From Ornithinibacillus halophilus (lineage in GTDB: Bacteria > Bacillota > Bacilli > Bacillales > Amphibacillaceae), in contig NZ_FQVW01000034.1 in NCBI RefSeq assembly GCF_900129485.1, positions 1 through 33,753 of the forward strand: a stretch of 33,753 nucleotides of DNA. The letters are read 5' to 3'. Every line of letters starts with the position of its first letter. Within the stretch, counting starts at the first letter, position 1. Both the position numbers and the translations under genes were made by a program. The notes beneath the pieces were generated by a model. It worked only from the letters and a program-made list of their open reading frames with translations, ran no database searches and was not told where the DNA came from. Shown here in pieces: positions 16,170 through 24,971 of this stretch.

Positions 16170-17279
16170 ATGAAAAAAGCAATTATTATTGGTGCTGGTG
16201 TACTAGGAGCTTCAACTGCCTACTATCTAGCAAAAAAAGGAATAGATACAGTACTCATCGATAGGAATGATCCAGGACAAGCAACAGATGCTGCTGCTGG
16301 AATTATTTGTCCTTGGTTATCCCAACGTAGAAATAAAGCATGGTATGAACTCGCAAAGGGTGGTGCTAGAGTTTATCGAAGCCTGGTTAAAGAGTTAGCG
16401 GCAGACGGAGAGACAGAAACAGGCTACGCTCAAGTTGGTGCCATCAGTATTCGGGATAATCTTGAAAAATTGCAAGCAATGGAAAAGCGTGCGATCGAAC
16501 GACGGGAAGAGGCACTAGAAATTGGTGAGGTTTCCTTGCTAACACCTGAACAGACGCGTGAATTATTTCCACCACTAGAAGAGAACTATGGGGCTGTCCA
16601 CATTAGTGGCGCTGGCCGTGTGAATGGACGACTTCTTCGGAAAGCACTAATGAATGCTGCTAAAAAGCATGGTGCAACAGTCATTCAGGGCAGTGCTAGT
16701 CTAATTCAAAATGGAAAGGCAATTACAGGGGTTCAGGTGAACGATGAAACGTACGAGGCTGATTATGTCATTGCAGCATCTGGCGCATGGATGAATGATC
16801 TATTAGAACCTATAGGAATTGAATTTAAAGGTTCTTCACAAAAAGGACAACTGATGCATTTACAATTGCCTGATACAGACACATCAACATGGCCGTTGCT
16901 TTTACCACCATCCGATCAATCTATCGTTCCGTTTGACGACCATATCGTTATTGGAGCAACACATGAAGATGATGTCGGTTTCGATCAACGTGTAACAGCT
17001 GGTGGCGTTCATGAGCTATTAACGAAGGCCTTTAAATTTGCACCTGGTTTAGAAAACAGCACTGTCAAGGATATAAAAGTAGGTTTTCGACCATTCACTC
17101 CAGGGTTTTTACCTGTTTTCGGTGAAATGCCAGGATATGAGGGATTGATACTCGCTAATGGGTTAGGAGCTTCTGGTCTTACAACTGGTCCATTTGTTGG
17201 GATGCAATTAGCAAAACTTGTCCTTGGTGAAGCACTTGATGTGGATCAATCGAATTATGATGTTAATTTAGCACTTTAG
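16170..17279 (+). CDS. FAD-dependent amino-acid oxidase/dehydrogenase (DAO/DadA family)
   Basis: The 369-aa protein begins with the FAD Rossmann motif IIIGAGVLGASTAYYLAKKG and a following acidic strand (VLIDRND). Later blocks are typical of the DAO family: GAGRVNGRLL, VIAASGAWMNDLL, and, near the C-terminus, GFRPFTPGFLPVFGE with LANGLGASGLTTGP. Such enzymes oxidise D-amino acids, glycine or sarcosine, so the substrate is open. AGAAGGG precedes the ATG at 16170. A strong promoter lies 46 bp upstream. The 53-aa gene follows after 11 bp. Confidence 0.9.
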   Translation: MKKAIIIGAGVLGASTAYYLAKKGIDTVLIDRNDPGQATDAAAGIICPWLSQRRNKAWYELAKGGARVYRSLVKELAADGETETGYAQVGAISIRDNLEKLQAMEKRAIERREEALEIGEVSLLTPEQTRELFPPLEENYGAVHISGAGRVNGRLLRKALMNAAKKHGATVIQGSASLIQNGKAITGVQVNDETYEADYVIAASGAWMNDLLEPIGIEFKGSSQKGQLMHLQLPDTDTSTWPLLLPPSDQSIVPFDDHIVIGATHEDDVGFDQRVTAGGVHELLTKAFKFAPGLENSTVKDIKVGFRPFTPGFLPVFGEMPGYEGLILANGLGASGLTTGPFVGMQLAKLVLGEALDVDQSNYDVNLAL

Positions 17280-17290
17280 GGGGGATTTTG

Positions 17291-17452
17291 ATGAAAGGTA
17301 AAATAACGATACTAATCATTGTCGCAATCACAGTTATTGCTGTTATTTTCACTTGGTTCTATATGCAAAGTATTGTTGAAGAACACAATGTTGATGAACG
17401 ATCTAGCAGTGAAATAATAATGGATGTAGACGATATTTTGAAACTAGGTTGA
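17291..17452 (+). CDS. 53-aa single-helix membrane protein
   Basis: The protein has an N-terminal helix (ILIIVAITVIAVIFTWFY, residues 7-24) and an acidic C-terminal tail (EIIMDVDDILKLG). GGGGGGATTTTG precedes the ATG, and the gene starts 11 bp after the oxidoreductase stop, so both share a transcript that ends at the hairpin at 17463. It could anchor or regulate the oxidoreductase; that is inference only. Confidence 0.72.
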   Translation: MKGKITILIIVAITVIAVIFTWFYMQSIVEEHNVDERSSSEIIMDVDDILKLG

Positions 17453-17462
17453 GAAAATAAAA

Positions 17463-17494
17463 GATCCGAACTGTCATTTTTGTACAGTTCGGAT
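17463..17494. terminator. bidirectional terminator between convergent genes
   Basis: ATCCGAACTGT (17464-17474) and ACAGTTCGGAT (17484-17494) form a perfect 11-bp stem with a 9-nt loop. A T-rich run follows on the plus strand (TATTTTAT) and also on the minus strand (TCTTTTATTTTC). It serves the genes ending at 17452 and 17499. Confidence 0.85.
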
Positions 17495-17498
17495 TATT

Positions 17499-19160
17499 TT
17501 ATATGCTTATCAGTTTGTAATTATTTCCACCATTGTTCTTAACTTCATATAGTGCACCATCAGCAGTTCGCAAAAAGCTATGTACGGATTCAAGTTTTTG
17601 TGACGAGTATGCAACACCGACACTAGCAGTTAAATGAATTTCTGTTCCCTGAATATTCCAAGGTTTTTCCACATTTGAAACAATCCGGCTAGCAATATCG
17701 ACCACTTGATCCTTACTTGAAATATCTGGAAGCAACACGACAAATTCATCGCCTCCCAAACGAGCTACAACGTCACTTTTTCGTACCACTTCTTTAATCC
17801 GCTTCCCAAATTCAATGATGACATGATCACCCATTTCATGTCCATATGAATCATTTACAGGTTTAAAGTCATCTAAGTCTAAAATGATGAGTGCTAGATT
17901 CGTTTTACCTTTTGTAGATAATAATTCCTGTTCAAATCGATCAATAAAATATCGACGATTAGGAAGGCCCGTTAATACATCATGGTTAGCAAAATACTCT
18001 AACTCCGTTTCATAGTCTTTCCTTAACGATATATCCCTTGATACAACAACCATGTATTTAAATTGATTCCGGTTATCGTAAATAGGAGAGCCATGTAACT
18101 CGGACCAAATCCAACCGTCTGTTTTATGTCGTTGCCTAAATTGTTCGACCCAAGCTTCTTTAGAATTCTTCGATAGTTCAAATGTTTTCTTAACTTGTCC
18201 AATATCATCGGGATGGAGATTATAATAGAACTTTTCTCCAACATAACTTATTTCATCATAACCTAAAATATCCTTGTAGGATGGTGAAACATAAATAATC
18301 TCCCCGTCATGATTTAATACGGTAATTAAATCACGAGAGTGCTCCGTAATGATCTGGAACATATTTTCACTTTCATTAAAGCGATTTCGCATATTAATGA
18401 GTGCAGTTATATCCTTACATATGACATATATTCCAACAATCTCATTATTAACAACGATTGGTGTCAATTTCACGATTAACTCTACAATTTGGTTATCCTT
18501 ATTTCTAATACGAATACGAAACTCTTCTAAAATTCCATCTAAGGCGAGCCTAAAGTATTTTTGGCATTTATCCTTATCTTCTTCAACCACTAAAGCATTG
18601 TATCGCTTGCCAGCTACTTCTTGAGATGTATAGCCAGTCATTACTTCTAATGAACGATTTCCTGTAATAGCATAGCCATTTTCATCTAGAGTTAAAACGG
18701 CATCCAAATTATAATCAAATAACGATTGATACCTTTGTTTACCTTCAATAAGCATTTCCTTCGATTTCTCAGCTTTTCTCTCAGCAATTTTACGCTTAGT
18801 GATATCCTTTGTTACTGCAACGATATGCGTACATTCTTGATCCTCATTAAAAATAGGGGTTAATGTATTCTCAGCATAACGTGTTTCTCCCATAGGGGAC
18901 GGGTAATAATCCTCAAAAACAAGTGAATCTTTTTGCAATAAAACGGTATCATACTTTTCTAGCAAAAAAAGCCATTTTTCTTCAGATACTACTTCCTGAA
19001 TCGTTTTCCCTAAAATATCATCAGAAAAACCAGCAAACTCACGGACTGCCTGATTAATAAAGCTATAGATGTACTGTCCGTTTCGAACTTCCATCACATA
19101 AATCATATCTTTGATGCCATTTAATAAAACATTATTCAATAACACATCATTCATTATCAT
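17499..19160 (-). CDS. PAS-PAS-PAS-GGDEF diguanylate cyclase
   Basis: This 553-aa cytoplasmic protein has no membrane helix. It carries three PAS/PAC sensor units at about residues 10-122, 138-255 and 265-383 (for example TKDITKRK, CKDITALI and SRDISLRKD PAC ends). A GGDEF domain fills 388-553. The active motif is RLGGDEF and the start of the domain is NHDVLTGLPNRR. An intact inhibitory I-site (RKSD, five residues before GGDEF) suggests product feedback. It should make cyclic di-GMP in response to cytoplasmic signals. There is no EAL domain. It starts at an ATG at 19160; the ribosome site is weak. Confidence 0.92.
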   Translation of the reverse strand: MIMNDVLLNNVLLNGIKDMIYVMEVRNGQYIYSFINQAVREFAGFSDDILGKTIQEVVSEEKWLFLLEKYDTVLLQKDSLVFEDYYPSPMGETRYAENTLTPIFNEDQECTHIVAVTKDITKRKIAERKAEKSKEMLIEGKQRYQSLFDYNLDAVLTLDENGYAITGNRSLEVMTGYTSQEVAGKRYNALVVEEDKDKCQKYFRLALDGILEEFRIRIRNKDNQIVELIVKLTPIVVNNEIVGIYVICKDITALINMRNRFNESENMFQIITEHSRDLITVLNHDGEIIYVSPSYKDILGYDEISYVGEKFYYNLHPDDIGQVKKTFELSKNSKEAWVEQFRQRHKTDGWIWSELHGSPIYDNRNQFKYMVVVSRDISLRKDYETELEYFANHDVLTGLPNRRYFIDRFEQELLSTKGKTNLALIILDLDDFKPVNDSYGHEMGDHVIIEFGKRIKEVVRKSDVVARLGGDEFVVLLPDISSKDQVVDIASRIVSNVEKPWNIQGTEIHLTASVGVAYSSQKLESVHSFLRTADGALYEVKNNGGNNYKLISI

Positions 19161-19507
19161 TTTAACTCATCTCAGACTTTCCCTTAAAAATTAGTTCACC
19201 TGTGTATAGTAACTAGTTCTTAAGTATCATTATAACGTTTTCAACGCCAAATTTCACCTAATAAACGTTGATTTTCTGAAAAATGAATAATGGTGTAAAT
19301 CATGAAAATAACAAATGTGCAGGCACTCAGAAGATACTAATTTCGAAATACTTTCTTAATACTATATCTCTTATATTTTTACTACCTCTATAATGCCCTT
19401 TTTTTTGACTTTCCATGTAGATATATTCACTTCCACTGTTGCTAATTAATGACTCGAATATAATGCCCATTCTAATCAAAAATTAAAAGCAAAAGGAGGG
19501 ATGAAAA
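19161..19507. other. 347-bp divergent intergenic region with promoter elements
   Basis: This gap separates the divergent cyclase and lipoprotein genes. Two CTATAAT/ATATAAT -10-like hexamers followed by GCCC occur on the plus strand, at 19389-19394 and 19459-19464. For the second, CTGTTG (19436-19441) is a weak -35 at 17 bp. The two share TATAATGCCC, which may reflect duplicated promoters. A TTGACT lies at 19405-19410. No small gene or repeat was seen otherwise. Confidence 0.4.
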
Positions 19508-20731
19508 CTGAAAAAGACATTGTATTTCCTATTTATTTCGCTTGTTATATTAATGATTGGATGTGCTGCAGATAACACATCCCCTGAGAGACAAATAACA
19601 CCTGGTGAGGTTGCACAAGATGACAGCCACACAGGTGATCAATATAGACAACTTTCCATCAGGAACAAAGACCCAATTCTCTTTCCTACAGAACTTGAAG
19701 CACCCGAACAGGATGATTCAAATAATGATTCGTCCATTGAAAAGCCTGAAAAAGTAGATGTGAAAGGGATTTACCTCAATCCTGTGTCACTTCGAGAAGA
19801 TAAGATTGATCAATTTATTGATTATGTCAAAGCCACAAAACTGAATGCAGTCGTCATGGACATTAAGGATGATTATGGAAAACTGACGTATGACTCAAAC
19901 ATCGACATGGTTAATGAATTAGGCTCAGACAGTAACCCTCCCATTAAAGATTTGAAGGCATTTATTAAACGACTAAAAGATGAAGGAATTTATACAATTG
20001 GTCGGATCGTTGTTTTTAAAGACCCTTATTTGATTGAGAAACGACCAGAATATGCGATCAAAAGAAATGATGGATCTATTTGGAAAAATGGTGCTGGTAC
20101 TCCTTGGATTGACCCTTACAAACAAGATGCTTGGGGTTATATAACCAATATCTCCAAAGAAATTGCAGATAGTGGTATCGATGAAATCCAATATGATTAT
20201 ATTCGTTTCCCAGAGAATGCTAAGAAAGTGAATCTTGAGGTCACGTATGACAATCCAGAAAATATTGATAAACAAGTTGTCATTCAAAATTTCCTGAAAT
20301 TCTCAAGTGAACAATTAAAGGATAAGCCTGTATATGTGTCGGCAGATGTATTCGGATTAGTAACTAGTTCCAATGATGACATGGGGATTGGTCAAAATTG
20401 GGAAAGCCTATCACCTTACCTGGATTATATCTCACCAATGACCTATCCATCCCATTATGCTCCAAACACTTATGGAATTGGAAACCCAGATGCAGAACCA
20501 TATGAACTGATGAAAAATGCGATGCAAGATGCTGTTACGAAAAATGAAAAACTAAAACAAAATGGCGAGGATCCAGCAATCATACGGCCTTGGATCCAAG
20601 ACTTTGATTATAAACGTGCTTATTCCGTAACTGATGTCAAAAATCAAATGAAAGCACTGGAAGAACAAGGTGTCACCCAATATTTAATTTGGAATGCACA
20701 AAACGTGTACACAAAAGAAGCTGTAAACTAA
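19508..20731 (+). CDS. lipoprotein with putative glycoside hydrolase domain (DUF4015 type)
   Basis: The 407-aa protein has a lipoprotein signal (KKTLYFLFISLVILMIGC, Cys at about residue 19). A 50-residue acidic linker follows, then a TIM-barrel-like domain from about residue 85. Blocks VKGIYLNPVS, NAVVMDIKDDYG, IYTIGRIVVFKDP and DEIQYDYIRFP match the DUF4015 putative glycoside hydrolases, suggesting action on cell-wall or extracellular sugars. In frame, the only start at a sensible distance from AAGGAGG (19493-19499) is a CTG at 19508. The in-frame TTG at 19520 would lose the basic N-terminus, and a stop lies at 19502. An ATG at 19501 is out of frame. Confidence 0.85.
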   Translation: MKKTLYFLFISLVILMIGCAADNTSPERQITPGEVAQDDSHTGDQYRQLSIRNKDPILFPTELEAPEQDDSNNDSSIEKPEKVDVKGIYLNPVSLREDKIDQFIDYVKATKLNAVVMDIKDDYGKLTYDSNIDMVNELGSDSNPPIKDLKAFIKRLKDEGIYTIGRIVVFKDPYLIEKRPEYAIKRNDGSIWKNGAGTPWIDPYKQDAWGYITNISKEIADSGIDEIQYDYIRFPENAKKVNLEVTYDNPENIDKQVVIQNFLKFSSEQLKDKPVYVSADVFGLVTSSNDDMGIGQNWESLSPYLDYISPMTYPSHYAPNTYGIGNPDAEPYELMKNAMQDAVTKNEKLKQNGEDPAIIRPWIQDFDYKRAYSVTDVKNQMKALEEQGVTQYLIWNAQNVYTKEAVN

Positions 20732-20744
20732 AAATAGCCAATTA

Positions 20745-20763
20745 GGACAGGTATCCCCTGTCC
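20745..20763 (+). terminator. possible terminator after the lipoprotein gene
   Basis: GGACAGG (20745-20751) and CCTGTCC (20757-20763) form a 7-bp stem with a 5-nt loop. The nearest T-run is 12 bp on, so termination is likely weak. Confidence 0.45.
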
Positions 20764-20817
20764 GTACATAGTATTATTTTTTTATACTATCAATTTTTTG
20801 CAAAATAATACATGATA

Positions 20818-20847
20818 TTCAAAAAGTATATTCCTCCTCCCTATAAT
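20818..20847 (+). promoter_or_regulatory. candidate promoter of the 596-aa gene
   Basis: TTCAAA (20818-20823) and TATAAT (20842-20847) are 18 bp apart. The gene starts 41 bp downstream with AGGAGG before the ATG. Confidence 0.5.
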
Positions 20848-20888
20848 TTGATATTATAAAAATATAACAGCAATATCAGGAGGAACCA

Positions 20889-22679
20889 ATGCAATCTTCA
20901 TCTATATTAAAGGATTCTTCGATTGTATATCGTATTGAACCTTTTTATTTTAAACAGAATAATTTCAATCGAAAAAGCGTACCAGGGTATTCTACGTACA
21001 GCTTTTCAAAGCAAATGTTTTATGAACACATAGACAATTTAATGTTTTTAGAAGAAGATGATGACTCTTTCCAGAACCAAATTGCCAAGGCATTTGAAAT
21101 TGATTGGAATCAACGAAAAAAAATAACATACGATGACACCTATCAGCAAAAAGAGTTTATTTTCCCAGAAAAAGGGACTCATTATGAATATTTAGTCGAG
21201 GAAAAGAAGGATAAAAAAACAAAAGAGATTCTACACCAACGTTTTATTCGTTTTTCCATTAATAATGTCCAACTCATTATTAGTGAGACACAAGTTGGCT
21301 TTATCGTATATGACCTTAAAGTTGTTGGGCTTTATGATGTGATTAATGGTGAAAAACACCATTATAACTTGACGATTGAAAATTATGATTGGGCTATGTA
21401 CTACTTACGTAAATTACAGGTTGCAGAAGAAGGCTATCTTAATAAATACATACGGGACCCTGAAGCAATTGCTCGGATGAAGGACTACCAACAACGTAAA
21501 AACGAAGTAAAAAAAAATAAGCTCGATTTTGAAGAGAAAAAGCCAGCCGATCCAAAATTGATATCTATACCAATCAAATGGACAGATTTAACTGCTGGTT
21601 TGTTACGTGAACTCGGGGAGACAGGGAGTTTTTCAAATCAAAAGGATATCGGATACCATTCCCTGTTATTCACATCTGCCTATGTTCAACATCCAACGAA
21701 CATAACTTCAGAAGAACATGACTTATTTGAATTATTGGTTGCCAATAAAACGTACAGAGTTAGTCATGGGTACAAGGAGACGTATCATAAAAAGACGACA
21801 CTTGATGATGTAGTTCGCCCATTTGATAATGTTATGTGGAGCTTATCCGCTGAGGGTGTATCTAATCTAGTCTATACAGTCGATGACAAGCAGACGATGA
21901 AATTCTTTAAGAATACATACAAAAATAGACGGGAAACGAATTATTACTATATGTACGTACTTGCATTACTCCAAAAATATAGTTTGCTGTACTTTACGAT
22001 TAGCACGAATGAGTTGTTATTCCAATCATCCGTATATTTGGGAGAGGAAATGACTTGGGAAGCAAGAAATGAAGAATTAAAACGGACAAGAGAATTCCAA
22101 GCAAAGATGCTAAAATTCACGATTCATGGTTTTTATGAGCAAGTTTCTTATCATACGCACTACAATGATTTATATGAACAACTGATTAAAGTTAACCGGA
22201 TACCAGAGTTAAAGCAGGAACTTTCACCTAAGATTGAGGCCTTTCATCAAGTCGTAGAATCGCTCGTTCATGAGCAAAATGAGAAAGAAAAAGAGCAAGC
22301 TGAACTCGAGAGAAGACGTTTACTAGATGAGGAAAAACGTTCCCAAGAGAAACAGAATAGTATTATCCAAACAATTACTTATTTCCTCTTACCAGCAACT
22401 TTAACGACTGGAATTTTAGGGATGAATATTCCTTGGATTACTCAAAGTAGCAATTTCTTCTTGGCCTACGCAATCTTTGGAGTCACTTTGCTTACAGCAA
22501 TCTTATCGTTAATCTTAAATAAAGGGATAAAGGGAGTATCAGCGAAAGTTGTCATCATACTTTCGATCCTAGCGTTGTTTGCTTTTGGTGTTTGGGATGC
22601 CAACACCAATGACGAAAAGCCACAAGAAGAAAATCAGGAAGAGAATAAAGAAGAAGATTCACCTGAAGAAGAAGCATAG
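20889..22679 (+). CDS. membrane protein with CorA-like GMN end, unknown function
   Basis: This 596-aa protein has a large soluble N-terminal part (1-450) with no family recognised. A charged coiled-coil helix (about 455-490) is followed by TITYFLLPATLTTGILGMNI (GMN at about 511-513). A second helix lies at 524-545, a third at 553-569, and a highly acidic tail ends it. The first helix, the GMN triplet and the second helix are like those of CorA magnesium channels. The third helix and the N-terminal domain are not typical of CorA. A magnesium channel, a signalling protein or a stress effector all remain possible. AGGAGG precedes the ATG. It is a single-gene unit with its own terminator. Confidence 0.72.
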   Translation: MQSSSILKDSSIVYRIEPFYFKQNNFNRKSVPGYSTYSFSKQMFYEHIDNLMFLEEDDDSFQNQIAKAFEIDWNQRKKITYDDTYQQKEFIFPEKGTHYEYLVEEKKDKKTKEILHQRFIRFSINNVQLIISETQVGFIVYDLKVVGLYDVINGEKHHYNLTIENYDWAMYYLRKLQVAEEGYLNKYIRDPEAIARMKDYQQRKNEVKKNKLDFEEKKPADPKLISIPIKWTDLTAGLLRELGETGSFSNQKDIGYHSLLFTSAYVQHPTNITSEEHDLFELLVANKTYRVSHGYKETYHKKTTLDDVVRPFDNVMWSLSAEGVSNLVYTVDDKQTMKFFKNTYKNRRETNYYYMYVLALLQKYSLLYFTISTNELLFQSSVYLGEEMTWEARNEELKRTREFQAKMLKFTIHGFYEQVSYHTHYNDLYEQLIKVNRIPELKQELSPKIEAFHQVVESLVHEQNEKEKEQAELERRRLLDEEKRSQEKQNSIIQTITYFLLPATLTTGILGMNIPWITQSSNFFLAYAIFGVTLLTAILSLILNKGIKGVSAKVVIILSILALFAFGVWDANTNDEKPQEENQEENKEEDSPEEEA

Positions 22680-22687
22680 AACACTTA

Positions 22688-22723
22688 GGGACACGGTGCC
22701 ATTCTGGGACTGTGTTCCTTTTT
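22688..22723 (+). terminator. terminator of the 596-aa gene
   Basis: GGGACAC (22688-22694) pairs with GTGTTCC (22712-22718), with one G-U pair, followed by TTTTT. It lies 8 bp past the stop codon. Confidence 0.7.
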
Positions 22724-22784
22724 GTTCTTCCCACCCTCAAATTCCCTCAAAATTGTTTTTTCCTTCTTGTTAATTTCCATTAGC

Positions 22785-23078
22785 TTAGCAATTTGTTTCC
22801 ATGGCTTCTATAATCTCACCACTTTGATCATCTACTTGAACGGTACCGTATTCACAATCCTTATCTACCTCCCATTCCACGATATACTTCCCACTACTGT
22901 TGCTCACTGATTGTATTGTTATTTCATTTTCATCTCTGTTGAAGTCACCAGTAAGATGTTCTAAAACAATTGTTTCGGCTTCGTCTTCTGTTATTTTAGG
23001 ACTTGCACTTTTTTCATCACACGCACTAGCAATAAGTAAGATGAAAACGACGGTAAAAGTAAAGCTGTATTTTTTCAT
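22785..23078 (-). CDS. putative lipoprotein with PepSY-like domain
   Basis: The 97-aa protein begins with a signal peptide ending in a lipobox-like IASAC (Cys20). The rest (ITEDEAETIVLEHL... then ...GKYIVEWEVD and VQVDDQSGEI) has the helix-then-strands pattern of PepSY domains, which often inhibit peptidases. Two other cysteines are in the mature part (DKDC and METNC). AAAGGAGGGGG stands before the ATG at 23078. Function unknown. Confidence 0.7.
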   Translation of the reverse strand: MKKYSFTFTVVFILLIASACDEKSASPKITEDEAETIVLEHLTGDFNRDENEITIQSVSNSSGKYIVEWEVDKDCEYGTVQVDDQSGEIIEAMETNC

Positions 23079-23174
23079 TTTCCCCCTCCTTTACTCAAAG
23101 ACGTTGGTTTATTGAAACTAATCATTCTTTTTGAAGTTATTTATATTAAATTTAGATATGATGAAATTCAGTAC

Positions 23175-23420
23175 CTAATAAAAAATGAATATATTTAATA
23201 AAAAACTAAGAGGATTAATTGATAAGCCATTATTTCCAGTGAAAAAATTAGTTGCAAACCACATACTGGTTGGTTCCTTTTGATAGAAAGTTATATTGTT
23301 AAAAGGGAATCCAAATACATATTTACCCATACCCTCACTACTATAACTACTAGGGACAACAGTAGTGATAAGAATACACAGTATCACGCTAAATCCTAAC
23401 AGCTTTTTATTTAAGCGCAT
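23175..23420 (-). CDS. small exported or membrane protein, unknown function
   Basis: The 81-aa protein begins with a basic N-terminus and a signal-like helix (LLGFSVILCILITTVV). A 45-residue segment rich in Phe, Asn and Gly follows, and a hydrophobic C-terminus (LSFLLNIFIFY). The ribosome site GGGGGG is 8 nt from the ATG at 23420, so the TTG one codon earlier is not used. No family was recognised. Confidence 0.55.
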   Translation of the reverse strand: MRLNKKLLGFSVILCILITTVVPSSYSSEGMGKYVFGFPFNNITFYQKEPTSMWFATNFFTGNNGLSINPLSFLLNIFIFY

Positions 23421-23462
23421 CAAAATATCCCCCCTTATATTTTTTTACAAAAATACAATCTG

Positions 23463-24206
23463 TTACTGATCAATAAACTTCATTAGCCTCTCTGAATTCT
23501 CCGTTGAGACATTTTCAGATAATCGTGCACCAGCAATAATTGGAGCCCATTGAAATACCTCAGACTTCGCAATCCCACTCTTTTCACAATAAAGTTGGAC
23601 ATACAAATCAGCTATTTCCTGTGAAAGTTGCGAATATAAAAGATAGGTCCGACAAACATCTGCGCAAACATCTCCAATACTTGAGTCAACCCAATCGATT
23701 ACGAACACTTCGTTATCGGTCTTTATCAAATTAAACAAATGAAAATCTCCATGACAGAGCCTATTCTCATAAGTAATGGAATCCAATCTTCTTAACAGAT
23801 TAAACTTTTGTATTTTACTTAGTTTGCTTGATGCTTCAATTTGTCGGGATAATTTGGTATGCATTGGTTCTATTCTCTCTAGTTGTGGTTTAATAGAGTG
23901 TATGTTTATTTGTACATCGACTGATATACGTAGGTAATGTCCAAGTTGCTCCTTGTTCTCTTGGATGACATCTCCTAATGTTTCTCCCCTTATATATTCC
24001 ATCACTATTGCTTGCGAACCATTTATCTTCGTCACTTCTAACACCTTAGGAACCGGTAATCCACAAGAATGGGCAAATATTTGCTTTTTTGCTTCTTTTA
24101 CAGATTCTGTATCTGGAAAATAATCATTAAAAACCTTCACTATTTTATTATTAAGGCGATAAATTGTTGCAGTATTTCCCTTAGCAATTGGGCTACCTAA
24201 TTCCAT
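23463..24206 (-). CDS. APH-type phosphotransferase (aminoglycoside/choline kinase fold)
   Basis: The 247-aa protein carries the kinase-like fold. The N-lobe has IVKVFND (the ATP lysine) and AIVMEYIRGETLGD (hinge). The catalytic loop is LCHGDFHLFNLI (HxDxxxxN), and the metal Asp lies in VFVIDWVD. The natural substrate is not known; many relatives are not resistance enzymes. GGGGAG precedes the ATG. It lies between the small exported gene and a 338-bp AT-rich gap. Confidence 0.85.
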   Translation of the reverse strand: MELGSPIAKGNTATIYRLNNKIVKVFNDYFPDTESVKEAKKQIFAHSCGLPVPKVLEVTKINGSQAIVMEYIRGETLGDVIQENKEQLGHYLRISVDVQINIHSIKPQLERIEPMHTKLSRQIEASSKLSKIQKFNLLRRLDSITYENRLCHGDFHLFNLIKTDNEVFVIDWVDSSIGDVCADVCRTYLLYSQLSQEIADLYVQLYCEKSGIAKSEVFQWAPIIAGARLSENVSTENSERLMKFIDQ

Positions 24207-24544
24207 TGAATCTTCTCCCCACTATCATTTCTAAAACAGGGTTTCGTTTTTATTATCACTCTTCATTAGTTCAGTGTATATTTTTCATAATATTCATACA
24301 TATATTAACATATTAAGTTGCATTTAAAAACACCTAAAATATCAGCATATATACAACAATACTTAGGGAATTTCATTATGTAATAATTGAATATAAAAAA
24401 AATTCAACTTTATGTTAAAATCATGATATATAATGTTTATGAGAAGGGAAAAAAATCACGTAAAGATGAGGTTATTTCTAAAATATTCCACCGTATACCA
24501 AATCCAAGGTTACGATGATATGGACTACAAGGGAATGATGGGAA
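24207..24544. other. 338-bp AT-rich intergenic region
   Basis: The gap is very AT-rich. A TATAAT is found at 24429-24434 on the plus strand, with no good -35 at standard spacing. It probably drives the cluster of tiny membrane genes. Near its end is a 28-codon frame (24466-24552) that overlaps the next start. Nothing else was recognised. Confidence 0.4.
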
Positions 24545-24552
24545 TTGAGTAA
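24466..24552 (+). CDS. possible 28-aa leader peptide
   Basis: A frame beginning MRLFLKYSTV ends with TAA at 24550-24552. The TTG start of the next gene (24545) lies inside its last codons, in ATTGAGTAAGG. That overlap is the usual form of translational coupling. The ATG has only a weak ribosome site. An in-frame ATG at 24439 would extend it to 37 residues. Confidence 0.35.
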   Translation: MRLFLKYSTVYQIQGYDDMDYKGMMGIE

Positions 24553-24751
24553 GGATAATAATCAAATTATTGATGTTCTAAATAAAGTAACATTATGGGA
24601 TTTAGTTCTGTTTATCCCTACTACTCTACTATTTTCTTATTTACCTAATAATAATCTAGTTGATATATTTATTAATATTTTTATATTCATATTTTGTACT
24701 ATAGGCGTTATTACAGTATTTCGAATGGTTAAAGGACATTTGTTCAAGTAA
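24545..24751 (+). CDS. 68-aa two-helix membrane protein
   Basis: The protein has a polar start (MSKDNNQIID), helices at about residues 17-34 and 38-58, and a basic C-terminus (RMVKGHLFK). The start is TTG with a weak upstream GATGGGA, perhaps helped by the overlapping leader frame. It is first in a run of three tiny membrane genes on the plus strand. Confidence 0.55.
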   Translation: MSKDNNQIIDVLNKVTLWDLVLFIPTTLLFSYLPNNNLVDIFINIFIFIFCTIGVITVFRMVKGHLFK

Positions 24752-24797
24752 GGGACACATAGCAATAAGAACTATTTAAAATCTTGGAGGTTATTCA

Positions 24798-24944
24798 ATG
24801 GCGGGAGCAGTCGTATCTATTCTATTATTTGGCTTTTTATTATTATACTCATTTGATTTTACTAAATTAAGACAGCAAAATACAACAATCATTGAGCAGA
24901 ACGAAAGGATCATTTCTTTATTGGAGGAAATTAAAAATAAATAG
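24798..24944 (+). CDS. 48-aa membrane protein with coiled-coil tail
   Basis: A single helix (residues 3-19) is followed by a helical, charged tail (LRQQNTTIIEQNERIISLLE) with heptad-type spacing. GGAGG precedes the ATG at 24798. It resembles in layout the 52-aa protein at 12429-12587: one helix and an amphipathic tail. Confidence 0.68.
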   Translation: MAGAVVSILLFGFLLLYSFDFTKLRQQNTTIIEQNERIISLLEEIKNK

Positions 24945-24971
24945 TGTTAATTCATACGAGGGAGATTTAGA

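Noticed and set aside
22688-22723. Riboswitch after the CorA-like gene
   Set aside because: It is a simple hairpin with a T-run downstream of a stop codon, so a terminator explains it.
23463-24206. Aminoglycoside resistance gene
   Set aside because: Only the general kinase fold is visible; many Bacillaceae carry such genes without resistance, so only the family is given.
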